A stretch of DNA of 64,000 nucleotides from Roseiarcus sp963842835 (lineage in GTDB: Bacteria; Pseudomonadota; Alphaproteobacteria; Rhizobiales; Beijerinckiaceae). This document shows, one piece after another, positions 8,571-17,636 of the stretch. The stretch spans positions 248,001 to 312,000 of the forward strand of contig CAWJIB010000012.1 of NCBI GenBank assembly GCA_963842835.1, given 5' to 3'. The notes under the pieces are model-generated. The model ran no database searches and was not told where the DNA came from. It was given only the letters and a program-made list of their open reading frames with translations. The translations under genes were made by a program, and so were the position numbers. Position 1 is the first letter of the stretch. Every line of letters begins with the position of its first letter.

Positions 8571-10103
8571 TCACAGCAATTGTCGTCTCAACGAGCGCCC
8601 AAAGATGAGCGACGCCAGCATATAGATCACCGTGTAGACCATGATCGCGGCAATGCCGGTCAGCGCGATGTCGATCTCGTTTCTCATGAAATGGAAACGT
8701 TGAACGAACCCGTCGACCGCACTGAATAGAGACGGCGCCGCCGTCGCCGCCATGCCTGAACAGAACGCTGTTATCGCGATGTTTTCGATCAGTTTCGCGT
8801 CGGGCCGCATCCAACCGCGGCGCAGGCCGATGAAGATCAGCAGGGCGAAATTGATCCAGGCCCCGGTGGCCGTCGCGGTGGCGAGGCCGACGGCGCCATA
8901 GATGCGGTAAAGGCCGATTTTGAGCGCGAGATTGACCGCGAGTCCGGCGAAGAAGCACAGCATCGGCGTTGTCGTGTCGCCGCGGGACTGGAAGCCCGCG
9001 ACGGCGGAGCGAATGAGGACCATCGGGATCAGGCCGAGTCCGTAGGCCGCGAGCACGGCCGCCGACCTCAGCGCGGCTTCGGCGTCGAACTTGTCGCGCA
9101 GGAACGCGCCGCGCACGACCTCGTCGGGCAACATCAGGAACGCGACGAGGAAGGGCGCGGACAGGGCGAGGGTGAGCGCGATCGACCGGTTCTGCGAACC
9201 GGCCGCTCCCTCGACGTCGCCGACCGCGAGCAGGCGGCTCATCTCCGGCAGAAGCACGGTTCCGGCCGCCACGCCGATGACCCCGAGCGGCAATTGATAA
9301 AGCCGCTCCGCGTAATAGATCGAGGACACGGCGCCCGTCGGCAGGACCGAGGCCAGAATGGTGTCGGCCAGGATGGCGATCTGCTGGCCCGCCGAGCCGA
9401 TGACCGCCGGGCCCAAGGCGGTGAAGAACTGCCGAACGTCGCGGTCAAATCTCGGGATGGCCAAGCGCTCGAGAACGCCGCGCCGACGCGCCTCGAACAT
9501 CAGCAGGACGAGTTGGGCTAGCCCCGAGGCGGCGACGCCCCAGCTCGCGGCGACGCCGGCGTCGGGAAACAGGAACGCCAGGGCGAGAAATCCCATGACG
9601 AAGAGATTGAGCACGACCGGGGCGAAGGCGCCCACGCTGAAAAACCCATGCGCGTTCAGGGTTCCCGTATGCAAAGTCGCGAGCGTTATGAACGCCAGAT
9701 AGGGAAACGTGATGCGCGTCATGCCCACGGCGAAGGCGAATTTCTGCGGATCCTTTTCGAAGCCCGGAGCGATGATCTCGACGAGTTGAGCCGTGTATAG
9801 ATACGCCACGGCCAGCAGCGCCAGTTGCGAGATCAGGAGCAGCGTGAAAATCCGGCTCGAAAACGTCTTCGCGCGTTCTTCGCCTTCGGCGACCAGCACC
9901 CGCGAATAGGTCGGCACATAGGCCGAACTGAACGCGCCCTCGCCGAAGATCGCCCGAAATTGGTTCGGCAGGCGAAGGGCGACAAAAAAAGCGTCGGCCA
10001 ACGGGCCGGCGCCCAGAATCGCCGCGATCATGAGATCGCGCGCAAATCCCGTCAACCGCGACAACGCGGTGAAGCCGCCTACGGAAATGAAGTTTCGGTA
10101 CAT
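8571..10103 (-). CDS. murJ: Lipid II flippase MurJ
   Basis: Flips the peptidoglycan precursor lipid II across the inner membrane. 510 residues and about 14 hydrophobic segments, matching the MOP/MVF superfamily. Diagnostic N-terminal features are GGFTALSRLTGFARDLMIA, GAGPLADAFFVALRLPN and FRAIFGEGAFSSAYVP; further in, YYAERLYQLPLGVIGVA and ALLPEMSR-like LLPEMSRLL are seen. The open frame runs about 320 codons further upstream, but that extension is Arg/Pro-rich and antisense to the next gene. ATG 10103 opens the conserved MYRNFISVGG and is chosen. Confidence 0.95.
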   Translation of the reverse strand: MYRNFISVGGFTALSRLTGFARDLMIAAILGAGPLADAFFVALRLPNQFRAIFGEGAFSSAYVPTYSRVLVAEGEERAKTFSSRIFTLLLISQLALLAVAYLYTAQLVEIIAPGFEKDPQKFAFAVGMTRITFPYLAFITLATLHTGTLNAHGFFSVGAFAPVVLNLFVMGFLALAFLFPDAGVAASWGVAASGLAQLVLLMFEARRRGVLERLAIPRFDRDVRQFFTALGPAVIGSAGQQIAILADTILASVLPTGAVSSIYYAERLYQLPLGVIGVAAGTVLLPEMSRLLAVGDVEGAAGSQNRSIALTLALSAPFLVAFLMLPDEVVRGAFLRDKFDAEAALRSAAVLAAYGLGLIPMVLIRSAVAGFQSRGDTTTPMLCFFAGLAVNLALKIGLYRIYGAVGLATATATGAWINFALLIFIGLRRGWMRPDAKLIENIAITAFCSGMAATAAPSLFSAVDGFVQRFHFMRNEIDIALTGIAAIMVYTVIYMLASLIFGRSLRRQLL

Positions 10104-10484
10104 GCCTTGGCTTCGAATCACCGATGGGAAGAATAGCGCCGAATCGCAGACTGACGCGTTTATTCCGAATATTGCGTTTCGCGTAGGCAGGATTCTCCGG
10201 CCGTGGATCGGGCTCTTCGGCGCGGACCAGGACGGCTTTCGCCCAGCTGCGCGCCAAGTCGTTGCGATGGGCTCCCGCCCGCCGGGAAACGAGGCCCTCC
10301 AAGAGGTCGACGGCTCCGAAGGCCCGTCGACCCGAGCTTGCCGCCGCGCCCGTGAACGTCCCGGCATTGGCAGCGCCCCAACGGTCAGGTAAAGAACCTC
10401 GCCGTGCTGCGGTCGCCCCGTGGATGGCAACGGCTCCACGGCGGCGGGCCGGCGATTGAAGACGACGATTTCGAAGGAAGCGCG
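10104..10484. other. Intergenic region between divergent murJ and helicase-C genes
   Basis: About 380 bp between two divergent starts. It must contain both promoters, but I could not place convincing -35/-10 boxes. I looked here for helicase ATPase motifs (GPTNTGKT, DEIQ-type) that would belong to the missing N-terminal half of the downstream gene and found none in any frame. Confidence 0.5.
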
Positions 10485-12320
10485 ATGGCAGAGGCAGAAG
10501 CGACGCAGGATGGCGATGCGCCCGCCGACACGCCGTCCGCGCGGGCCTTGGACCTGACGAACATTCGCGGCTTCCAGGTCTTGCCCGTCGCGAGCCAGGT
10601 CTTGCCCGTCGCGAGCCAAACGCCGCCCGTCCTGGGCCAGGACGCTTCCGTCGCGAGCGAGGAGCCCGAGGCGAACCGGCTCGACGAGGAGACGCGCAAG
10701 CTCGAGCTGGCCAAGGAGTTCGCGGCGCGCGCGACGCGCCTTGCCGAGGCCATCGACGAAGCCCTCGTGCTCGCCAATGACGGCACCATTCGCTGGCTCG
10801 GCGATCCCATCGCCAAGCTCGTCGCCGGCGAAGAGGCGCTGAAGCCGAGGGCCATCATCCTCGCCGACGACGCGCTGTCGGCGGAGGGCAGGGAAGCGGT
10901 GCAACAACGCGTCGCGCTTTGGCTCGTCGCCCATGTCCGCAAGGCGCTCGGCCCGCTGCTCATGCTGGCCGAGCCTGGATCCGTTCCGGACGGCGTGCGC
11001 GATCTCGCCCTCAAGCTCTCGGAATCGCTCGGCGTTCTCGAGCGCGAACGCGTCAAGGCGCAAGTGAAGGCGCTCGATCAGAACGCGCGCGGCGCGCTGA
11101 GAAAGATGGGCGTGCGTTTCGGCGCCTTTTACATTTACGTTCCCGCCCTCCTTAAGCCGGCGTCCCGGACCCTATGCACGCAACTCTGGGCGCTGCGTCG
11201 CGGGGACGCGGAGAAGGAAGCGGTCGCCGAGCGCCTGCTGCATTTCGCGTCGTCGGGAAGGACTTCATTCGCGGTGGAGCCTCCGGCATCGAGCGAAGTC
11301 TATCGCGTCGCCGGTTTCCGCCTTTGCGGGGATCGCGCGGTTCGCGTCGATATCGTCGAGCGACTGACCGATCTGATCCGCGCCGCCTTGCCGCGTCACG
11401 CGCAGTCCGGGGGGCGCGCGCCGGCGGAGGAAAGCGGCGAGGGATTTGTCGTCACCAATCAGATGACGTCTTTGACAGGCTGTTCGGGCGAGCATTTCGC
11501 CTCGATCCTGCGCTCTCTCGGTTTTGCCAGCCACAAAGTGAAAAAGTCGGAGTTTCTCGCCGCGGCGCGCAAAGCCGCCGCCGCGGCGAGCGCCGTCGCG
11601 CCGGCGCCGCCGGCGCCAAGCGAGGAAAGCGGACAGCTCGAAGCGGAGACGGACGCGGCGCGGACGACGTCCGCCGGGGAATTCGCGCCTGCGCCCGCCG
11701 CGAACGACGAATCGGCGGCGAGCGAAAGCGAAACGGCACCGGTGGAAGGCTCGCCCCCTCACGACGACGGCGCGGCCGCGCCGCCGCCCGCCGCGGCTCA
11801 GGCGGGCGACCCCGAGGAGGGCGTCCGGCCCGCCGAGCAAGCAACGCCCGACGAAGAGGAACAAATCGAAATTTGGCGGCCGGCCCCCCGGCGGGCGCGC
11901 CACGCCGGCCGCGACCACAGCCGCCCCTCGCGGGGCGGCGAGCCGGCGGCGCCCGCCGAGCCGCAAGCCCAGCCGCAGGAGACCGAGCGGCGAAAGCCCT
12001 GGCGAGATCGGCGTCATTCCGGAGGGCCGCGTCCGGCGCAGCCCGAGGGCGCGCGACCGGCCGATCCAAATCCGTCGGGCGGCGCGCAAAACCCTCCAGC
12101 CGATCCGGCGCGCGAAGGGCATCGCCCCTCCTGGCGGCGCGATTCGTTCAAGGGTTCGAGAAACAACGACAGCCGAAGCGCCGAGCCGGCGAGCGCCGAC
12201 AAGGCGCGACCGCGCGCGCAGCCGCCGGAACAACGTAAGCCGAGCGTAAATCTCGACTCGCCGTTCGCGAAATTGCTCGATCTTAAGCCCTTGCTGAAGT
12301 CGCGCGACACAACGAAATAG
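10485..12320 (+). CDS. C-terminal half of the alphaproteobacterial SUV3-like helicase, without a motor domain
   Basis: 611 residues. Residues ~72-350 match, from memory of the family, the C-terminal accessory region of the large (about 1000-residue) helicase found next to ferredoxin and carD in many Hyphomicrobiales. Recognisable parts are ANDGTIRWLGDPIAKL, ALDQNARGALRKMGVRFGA, YVPALLKP, FRLCGDRAVRVDIVERL and MTSLTGCSGEHFASILRSLG. The two RecA-like ATPase domains (Walker A/B, SAT) that should precede it are absent. In their place is an acidic ~70-residue leader with a perfect heptad duplication (QVLPVAS twice, DNA 10575-10616). Residues ~350-600 are Ala/Pro/Glu/Arg-rich and look disordered. 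ATG 10485 has a GAAGGA site. It cannot be a helicase by itself; RNA or protein binding is possible. The usual S4-domain gene between it and fdxA is also missing. Confidence 0.7.
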   Translation: MAEAEATQDGDAPADTPSARALDLTNIRGFQVLPVASQVLPVASQTPPVLGQDASVASEEPEANRLDEETRKLELAKEFAARATRLAEAIDEALVLANDGTIRWLGDPIAKLVAGEEALKPRAIILADDALSAEGREAVQQRVALWLVAHVRKALGPLLMLAEPGSVPDGVRDLALKLSESLGVLERERVKAQVKALDQNARGALRKMGVRFGAFYIYVPALLKPASRTLCTQLWALRRGDAEKEAVAERLLHFASSGRTSFAVEPPASSEVYRVAGFRLCGDRAVRVDIVERLTDLIRAALPRHAQSGGRAPAEESGEGFVVTNQMTSLTGCSGEHFASILRSLGFASHKVKKSEFLAAARKAAAAASAVAPAPPAPSEESGQLEAETDAARTTSAGEFAPAPAANDESAASESETAPVEGSPPHDDGAAAPPPAAAQAGDPEEGVRPAEQATPDEEEQIEIWRPAPRRARHAGRDHSRPSRGGEPAAPAEPQAQPQETERRKPWRDRRHSGGPRPAQPEGARPADPNPSGGAQNPPADPAREGHRPSWRRDSFKGSRNNDSRSAEPASADKARPRAQPPEQRKPSVNLDSPFAKLLDLKPLLKSRDTTK

Positions 12321-12568
12321 AGAGTTTCGGCGCTGCCGGGCGCCGAATCGCGCCGGGCGGGTCGATCGAGAACCGGATTGCGGACGGCGTGCGCGACTGG
12401 GAAGCCGCGAAAGCTGCGCCGGCGCAATCGCGATGCGGCAATTGATCGCCTTGGCCAGAGAATGTCATTATTGTTAGGGGATGGCTATATATAGCGTCTT
12501 TATCGGCAGTGAGCGCCGGCGCGTTGGGCGTATCGCCGTCGGAGTTCGATCGGGCAAGGGACAGGTCT

Positions 12569-12907
12569 ATGACATATGTGGTCGTCGAAAACTGTATCAA
12601 ATGCAAATACATGGATTGCGTCGAAGTCTGTCCCGTCGATTGTTTCTACGAAGGCGAAAATATGCTCGTCATCCATCCCGACGAGTGCATTGATTGCGGG
12701 GTTTGCGAGCCGGAGTGTCCGGCCGAGGCGATTAAGCCCGACACCGAGCCGGGTCTGGAGTCCTGGCTGCGCATAAACTCGGAATACTCCAAAATTTGGC
12801 CGAATATTACGACCAAGAAGGAGCCGCCGGCCGACGCGAAGGAGTACGACGGGAGATCCGGTAAATACGATGAGTTCTTCTCGCCAAAGCCGGGCGAAGG
12901 CGATTGA
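12569..12907 (+). CDS. fdxA: 7Fe-8S ferredoxin FdxA
   Basis: Small acidic soluble electron carrier, 112 residues. The [3Fe-4S]/[4Fe-4S] cysteine pattern is visible: CIKCKYMDCVEVCPVDC followed by CIDCGVCEPECP. The C-terminal extension SEYSKIWPNIT is typical of FdxA. ATG 12569 has an AAGGGACAGG site; an in-frame upstream ATG at 12509 would add a non-family leader. It lies between the helicase-C gene and carD, the conserved alphaproteobacterial order. It is a plausible electron partner for the ferredoxin-dependent oxidoreductases 4-9 kb downstream, but that link is inference. Confidence 0.95.
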   Translation: MTYVVVENCIKCKYMDCVEVCPVDCFYEGENMLVIHPDECIDCGVCEPECPAEAIKPDTEPGLESWLRINSEYSKIWPNITTKKEPPADAKEYDGRSGKYDEFFSPKPGEGD

Positions 12908-12982
12908 GCCTCTCGCAAGCAAGCGGGGGCGCCTAGGAGTTGGGCAGGCGAAGAGCGAGTTAACGCTGTGTCGCTGTCGCTT

Positions 12983-13011
12983 TTGATTCTTCGGGAAATT
13001 TGTGCTAAAGG
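12983..13011 (+). promoter_or_regulatory. Possible sigma-70 type promoter before carD
   Basis: TTGATT at 12983-12988 is followed after exactly 17 bases by TAAAGG at 13006-13011. The stretch is AT-rich compared with its surroundings and lies about 155 bp before the carD start. The -10 box is a weak match, so this is only a candidate. Confidence 0.35.
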
Positions 13012-13166
13012 ATTTATTAAAGGGGTGTTTTTGGCTCCCGGCGTGATTATCTTGTCCCTCGAAGCCCTGAGTTCGAGGGCGAACTGCGTTTACAATTGGG
13101 CGACCAACGCCGGCGCTGTGGATTTGCGCCGGCAGCGAGTCGTCCTGTGTTTGGAGAGTTTCGGCT

Positions 13167-14306
13167 ATGGCGGCGCGAAAGAAGGCGAGCAAGAAATCGT
13201 CCAGGACCGTTTCGAAGAAAACTACTAAGGCGTCCGCAGGATCGTCCCCGTCCCGCAAGCGCAAAGCCGTCGCCGTCGCTTCCGCCGCGCGGCCGTCCCG
13301 GTCGGCGGCCAAGAGCAAGGCCGCCAGGTCCGCAAAGGCGAAGTCGGGCAAGAGTGAAAGCGTGCGGCGTTCCAGCGCTTTGGCCAAAACGCCCAAGAGC
13401 GCGAAGACAAAAACGCGACCGGCGCGCGCCTTGGCGCGCGCGCTGCCCGTAACGGCGGCGAAGGCCGGCAAACCTGTGGATGTGAAATTGCAAGCTAGCG
13501 AAAACCAAGCAAGAGAATCGTCGAAAGCGCTCGACCAGAAGACGGCGGGCGTGACCGAGGCCAAGGCCACGCGCGAAGCGCCGGCGGCGCCGCGAGCGGC
13601 GGTCGCGGCGCCCCCGATCGCCAAGGCGAGCGCTCCGCCTCTTGCGAAGCGGGCGCCGGTCGCGGCCAAGGCGCCCAAGCCGGGCGCGCCGGAAAACGCG
13701 ATCGAGCGTGACGAGGAAGCTTCGGCGCCAAAGGCCGCGAAGCCGCCGAGCCATCGCCAAGGCTTCAAACTGAATGAATTCGTCGTCTACCCCGCGCACG
13801 GCGTTGGGCAGATCGTGGCGGTCGAAGATCAGGAAGTGGCGGGGTTTCGGCTCGAGCTCTTCGTCATCAACTTCGCGAAGGACAAGATGACCCTTCGCGT
13901 CCCGACCTCGAAAGTGGTCGGCGTCGGCATGCGAAAGCTTTCCGAGCCGGACGTGGCCAAGAAGTCTCTCGATATCTTGACGGGGCGCGCGCGGATCAAG
14001 CGCACGATGTGGTCCCGGCGCGCGCAGGAATACGAAGCCAAGATCAACTCGGGCGACATCAACGCCATCGCCGAGGTCGTGCGCGATCTCTATCGGTCGG
14101 ACGCCCAACCCGAGCAGTCGTACTCCGAGCGGCAGCTCTATGAAGCGGCGCTGGATCGAATGATGAGAGAAATCGCCGCGGTGCAGAAACTCAGCGAAAT
14201 CGACGCCCTGAAGGTGATCGAGGGGCAGTTGAAGAAGGCTCAGCGCCGGGGAGCGAAGTCCGAGACCGCCGAAGGCGAAGACGCGGCGATCGAAGAAGCC
14301 GCCTGA
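13167..14306 (+). CDS. carD: CarD-family transcriptional regulator with a long basic N-terminal tail
   Basis: Residues ~195-355 are a CarD/CdnL protein: an RNA-polymerase-binding domain (FKLNEFVVYPAHGVGQIVAV, KMTLRVPTSKVVGVGMRKLS) and the helical DNA-binding part (RARIKRTMWSRRAQEYEAKI, SGDINAIAEVVRDLY). CarD stabilises promoter complexes. The family is usually under 200 residues; this protein has 379 because of a ~190-residue Lys/Ala/Ser-rich leader resembling histone H1 tails. ATG 13167 has a GGAG site and there is no ATG just before the CarD domain with a comparable site, so the tail appears to be real. A strong terminator follows 74 bp downstream. Confidence 0.9.
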   Translation: MAARKKASKKSSRTVSKKTTKASAGSSPSRKRKAVAVASAARPSRSAAKSKAARSAKAKSGKSESVRRSSALAKTPKSAKTKTRPARALARALPVTAAKAGKPVDVKLQASENQARESSKALDQKTAGVTEAKATREAPAAPRAAVAAPPIAKASAPPLAKRAPVAAKAPKPGAPENAIERDEEASAPKAAKPPSHRQGFKLNEFVVYPAHGVGQIVAVEDQEVAGFRLELFVINFAKDKMTLRVPTSKVVGVGMRKLSEPDVAKKSLDILTGRARIKRTMWSRRAQEYEAKINSGDINAIAEVVRDLYRSDAQPEQSYSERQLYEAALDRMMREIAAVQKLSEIDALKVIEGQLKKAQRRGAKSETAEGEDAAIEEAA

Positions 14307-14379
14307 CGACGCGGGGGCGGAGCGGGATGGGATCGCGATCCATCTCGCCAGCGGCCTCGATCGTTCGCGCATGCAGATA

Positions 14380-14413
14380 GGGCGTCCCGCGAGGGACGCC
14401 CTTCTTCGTTTTT
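14380..14413 (+). terminator. Rho-independent terminator after carD
   Basis: A perfect 9-bp stem (GGGCGTCCC at 14380-14388 with GGGACGCCC at 14393-14401), a 4-base GCGA loop, then TTCTTCGTTTTT. Strong hairpin plus T-rich tail, oriented for carD. Confidence 0.9.
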
Positions 14414-14723
14414 GTCGCCGGCGACGCGCGATCTTGGCGACGCCGATTCCAACGTCGCCGCCCGACGCGCCATAGCGGACGCGCCGCAGGGGAGGGATGT
14501 CCCCGTTTCTCGCCTGATGCGGGATTGCTTCGCGCCGGCGCTCGAAGCTCGGCCTGCGCATGTCGAGCGAGGAGACCGCCGCGCTCGACCAATTCGCGCT
14601 CGACCAATTCATGGCGCGGAGGCGGGAGAGCCTGTAGTCTCAAGCGCGCTTCCCGTTCGACGGCGCTCGGCGCGGGGCAAGCGCGCGGATTCCGCCCGCG
14701 GTGTTTCATCGGAGACGAAAGTC
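14414..14723. other. Intergenic region upstream of glpK
   Basis: About 310 bp with no convincing gene. It contains a perfect 15-bp tandem duplication (14581-14595 and 14596-14610) inside a very short frame from 14560. No clear promoter was identified. Confidence 0.45.
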
Positions 14724-16235
14724 GTGACGCCTGCCATTCTCGTCGTCGATCAGGGGACGACTTCGACGCGAGCGATCCTTTTCGACGAGCGGGCGGCGCC
14801 TCTCGCCTCCGCGCAAAAGGAGTTTCGTCAGATCTATCCTCATCCCGGCTGGATCGAGCACGATCCCGCCGATCTGTGGGAGACGACGCAGGAGACGATG
14901 CGCGAGGTTCTTGGCGCGAGCGCGCAGGGCGAGCGAAGCGTCGCCGCTTTCGGCCTGACCAACCAGCGCGAAACGACGCTGGTGTGGAGCCGCGCCGACG
15001 GCGAGCCGATTTACAACGCGATCGTCTGGCAGGACCGCCGCACCGCCGATCATTGCGCGCGGCTGAAAGCCGAAGGCCGGGAGCCGATGATCCGCGCGCG
15101 CACGGGCCTGGTGCTCGATCCCTATTTTTCGGCGACCAAGATCGCGTGGATTCTCGGTCACGTCCCCGGCGCGCGGGCGCGGGCGCGCAACGGCGAACTG
15201 GCGTTCGGCACCGTCGATTCCTTTCTGCTTTGGAAATTGACCGATGGGGCCGTCCACGCCACCGACGCGACCAACGCTTCGCGGACCCTGCTCCTCAACA
15301 TCGAGACCGGCGCGTGGGACGACGAGCTCTTGGCGCTCTTCGACATTCCCGCCTCCATGCTGCCGCAGGTGCGCGACACCGCTGGCGAGTTCGGCGCGAT
15401 CGCCGCCGGCCGTCCCGGCGCGCATATCCCGATCCGGGCGATGGCGGGCGATCAGCAGGCCGCCCTGATCGGGCAGGCCTGCATGCGTCCGGGAATGATC
15501 AAGGCCACCTACGGCACCGGCGGCTTCGTCCTGCTCAACGCGGGCCCGCGAATCGCTCGCTCGACCAACGGCCTGCTCAGCACGATCGCCTATCAATTCG
15601 ACGGCGCGCGCCATTACGCGCTCGAAGGTTCGATTTTCGCCGCCGGCGCTGCCGTGCAATGGCTGCGCGACGGTCTCGGCGTCCTCGAATCCTCGGCCGA
15701 AGCGGGGCGATTGGCGGCCGAATCCGATCCGGAGCAGCCGGTCTACCTCGTTCCCGCCTTCGCGGGATTGGGCGCGCCATACTGGAGCAGCGAGGCGCGC
15801 GGCGCGATTGTCGGCCTGACGCGCGGCGCGACGCGCAAGGAGCTTGCGCGCGCGGCGCTGGAGAGCGTCGGCTACCAGTCGCGCGATCTCTTGTTGGCGA
15901 TGCGGGCCGATTACGACAATTCGGACGGCGCGGCGCCGATCCAGCCCGTCGTGCGCGTCGACGGCGGTATGTCCGCCAGCGATTGGACGATGCAGTTCCT
16001 CGCTGACATGCTGGAGGCGCCGGTCGAGCGGCCGGAGAATCTGGAGACGACGGCGCTCGGCGCGGCCTTTCTCGCGGGATGGCGCGCCGGCGTCTTCGCC
16101 GGGCCGGAATGTTTTGGCGAAACCTGGCGCCTCGATCGCGCATTTGCCCCCGCCATGGCCGAGGCGACGCGCGCGGCGCGGCTCGAAGGCTGGCGCGACG
16201 CCATCGCCCGCACGCTTCTGAGGCCCGAGGCCTGA
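14724..16235 (+). CDS. glpK: Glycerol kinase
   Basis: Phosphorylates glycerol to glycerol-3-phosphate with ATP. 503 residues, standard for the FGGY sugar-kinase family. Seen: the phosphate-binding VVDQGTTSTRAILFD, QTLVW-like TTLVWSRADGEP, IVWQDRRT, AMAGDQQAALIGQ, TYGTGGFVLLN, and VDGGMSASDWTMQFLADML. The start is GTG 14724, which has a GGAGA site and precedes the conserved N-terminus; the longer frame upstream is Arg-rich and unlike the family. No glycerol facilitator, dehydrogenase or GlpR is adjacent, so this is a stand-alone kinase. It is convergent with korC. Confidence 0.95.
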   Translation: MTPAILVVDQGTTSTRAILFDERAAPLASAQKEFRQIYPHPGWIEHDPADLWETTQETMREVLGASAQGERSVAAFGLTNQRETTLVWSRADGEPIYNAIVWQDRRTADHCARLKAEGREPMIRARTGLVLDPYFSATKIAWILGHVPGARARARNGELAFGTVDSFLLWKLTDGAVHATDATNASRTLLLNIETGAWDDELLALFDIPASMLPQVRDTAGEFGAIAAGRPGAHIPIRAMAGDQQAALIGQACMRPGMIKATYGTGGFVLLNAGPRIARSTNGLLSTIAYQFDGARHYALEGSIFAAGAAVQWLRDGLGVLESSAEAGRLAAESDPEQPVYLVPAFAGLGAPYWSSEARGAIVGLTRGATRKELARAALESVGYQSRDLLLAMRADYDNSDGAAPIQPVVRVDGGMSASDWTMQFLADMLEAPVERPENLETTALGAAFLAGWRAGVFAGPECFGETWRLDRAFAPAMAEATRAARLEGWRDAIARTLLRPEA

Positions 16236-16248
16236 GGATCGGGCGCGG

Positions 16249-16797
16249 CTACGCCGCGGGCGCCGTCGCCGCGAGCGCGAAACCTTCCCGCGCCGCGGCG
16301 AGATTGAGGCCGGCGAATTTCGCCGGCGTCTCCAGCCGCACCGCCTGTTCCAGGGAGTCGCTGGAGCACAGGCGCGACAGGCGCGCGAGCGCGCCGAGCG
16401 CGACGACATTGGCGATGCGCGCACTGCCCATCGCGATCGCCCGCTCGCTGATCGGCAGGACGTGCAGATCGAAGCCGCGCCTGGGCGGCTCGGGAACCAG
16501 CCGTTCGTCGACGATGACGAGCGCGCCCGGCTTGATGAGCGTCAGCGAGCGGTCGAGGCCGACCTGCGAAAGCGCGGCGACCATATCGAGCTTGGTCGCC
16601 AGCGGATAATCCGCCGCGTCATCGCAAACGATCAGGTCCGAATAGCAAAAGCCGCCGCGCGAGGTCGGCTCGTAGCTTTGCGACTGCGCGGCGCGCCTGC
16701 CCTCCAGCGCGAGCGCGCGGAAGAGAATATGCATGCCGGTGATGAGGCCCTGGCCGCCGCTGCCGGCCAGGCGGATTTCGACTCGGGTTCCGCTCAT
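16249..16797 (-). CDS. korC: 2-oxoacid:ferredoxin oxidoreductase gamma subunit
   Basis: 182 residues of the gamma-subunit fold: GSGGQGLITGMHILFRAL, QSYEPTSRGG (the 'E-x-R-G-G' signature) and ANVVALGAL. It is part of a KorABC-type enzyme that oxidatively decarboxylates a 2-oxoacid (2-oxoglutarate or a branched/aryl keto acid) to the acyl-CoA and reduces ferredoxin, or runs in reverse to fix CO2. It is the last gene of the operon; its ATG overlaps the korB stop by 4 bp. Confidence 0.88.
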   Translation of the reverse strand: MSGTRVEIRLAGSGGQGLITGMHILFRALALEGRRAAQSQSYEPTSRGGFCYSDLIVCDDAADYPLATKLDMVAALSQVGLDRSLTLIKPGALVIVDERLVPEPPRRGFDLHVLPISERAIAMGSARIANVVALGALARLSRLCSSDSLEQAVRLETPAKFAGLNLAAAREGFALAATAPAA

Positions 16798-17636
16798 CGT
16801 CTTTCCCTGGCGCGTTCGATCGCCGCGCGCTGGCGATAGACGCGTCCATATTCGGGCCGATCGCGCTCGACGAGGATGCCGGTGCGCAGGCGATTGGGCC
16901 GGAACGGCTCGTCGGCCACGTCGCCGTAGGCCTCCGGGCGCATATCGCTTTTCTGGCTGAGGATCATTTCCGGCGATTCGCCGAGGTCGTTCTTGCGTCC
17001 GTAGATTTCGGTGCAGTCCGAGATCGCCTCAACGAAAGAGAAGCCCTCGTGAGCGAACGCCGCCTTGATCAGGTTCTTCAGCGCCGGCGCCTGTCGCGTG
17101 ACCTCGCGTCCGACGAAGCTCGCGCCCGCCGCCTCGGCGAGTTTGCAGGCGTCGAAGGTCGGCTCGGCGTTGCCTTCCGGCGTCGTCGTCGTGATGCGGT
17201 CGATTGAAGTCGTCGGCGAGACCTGGCCGCCGGTCATGCCATAGACCTCGTTGTTGAGCATCAGGCAGGTGAGGTCGAGATTGCGCCGGCAGGCGTGGAT
17301 GAGATGGTTGCCGCCGATCGCCAGGCAATCGCCGTCGCCGGTAATGACGACGACGTTGAGATCCGGACGGGCGAGTTTCAGCCCGGTGGCGAAGGCGAGC
17401 GGCCGGCCGTGCGTCGTATGGTAGGTGTTGGCGTCGATATAGGCGCCGACGCGGCCCGAACAGCCGATGCCGGAAACGACGGCGAGCTTGTTCTTGTCGA
17501 TGCCCAGCTCATGCACCGCCCAAAGCAGCGCGCGCAGCGCGATGCCGTGGCCGCAGCCTGGGCACATGAAATGCGGCATCAGCTGCAGCCTGAGATAGTC
17601 CTTGATGTCAAAAAGACCGCGGACGACTTCATTCAT
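16794..17636 (-). CDS. korB: 2-oxoacid:ferredoxin oxidoreductase beta subunit (thiamine diphosphate-binding)
   Basis: 280 residues. CPGCGHGIALRALLWAV and the TPP/Mg motif GDGDCLAIGGNHLIHACRRN are clear, with NNEVYGMTGGQVSPTT after it, as in KorB/VorB. It binds TPP and part of the Fe-S chemistry of the two-to-four-subunit enzyme. It overlaps korA by 8 bp and korC by 4 bp, so subunits are likely made in equal amounts. The substrate cannot be decided from sequence. Confidence 0.9.
   Translation of the reverse strand: MNEVVRGLFDIKDYLRLQLMPHFMCPGCGHGIALRALLWAVHELGIDKNKLAVVSGIGCSGRVGAYIDANTYHTTHGRPLAFATGLKLARPDLNVVVITGDGDCLAIGGNHLIHACRRNLDLTCLMLNNEVYGMTGGQVSPTTSIDRITTTTPEGNAEPTFDACKLAEAAGASFVGREVTRQAPALKNLIKAAFAHEGFSFVEAISDCTEIYGRKNDLGESPEMILSQKSDMRPEAYGDVADEPFRPNRLRTGILVERDRPEYGRVYRQRAAIERARERR

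Noticed and set aside
12500..14612. Long minus-strand frames opposite fdxA and carD
   Set aside because: They are shadows of high-GC coding sequence: Arg/Ala-rich, no motifs, no usable start signals.
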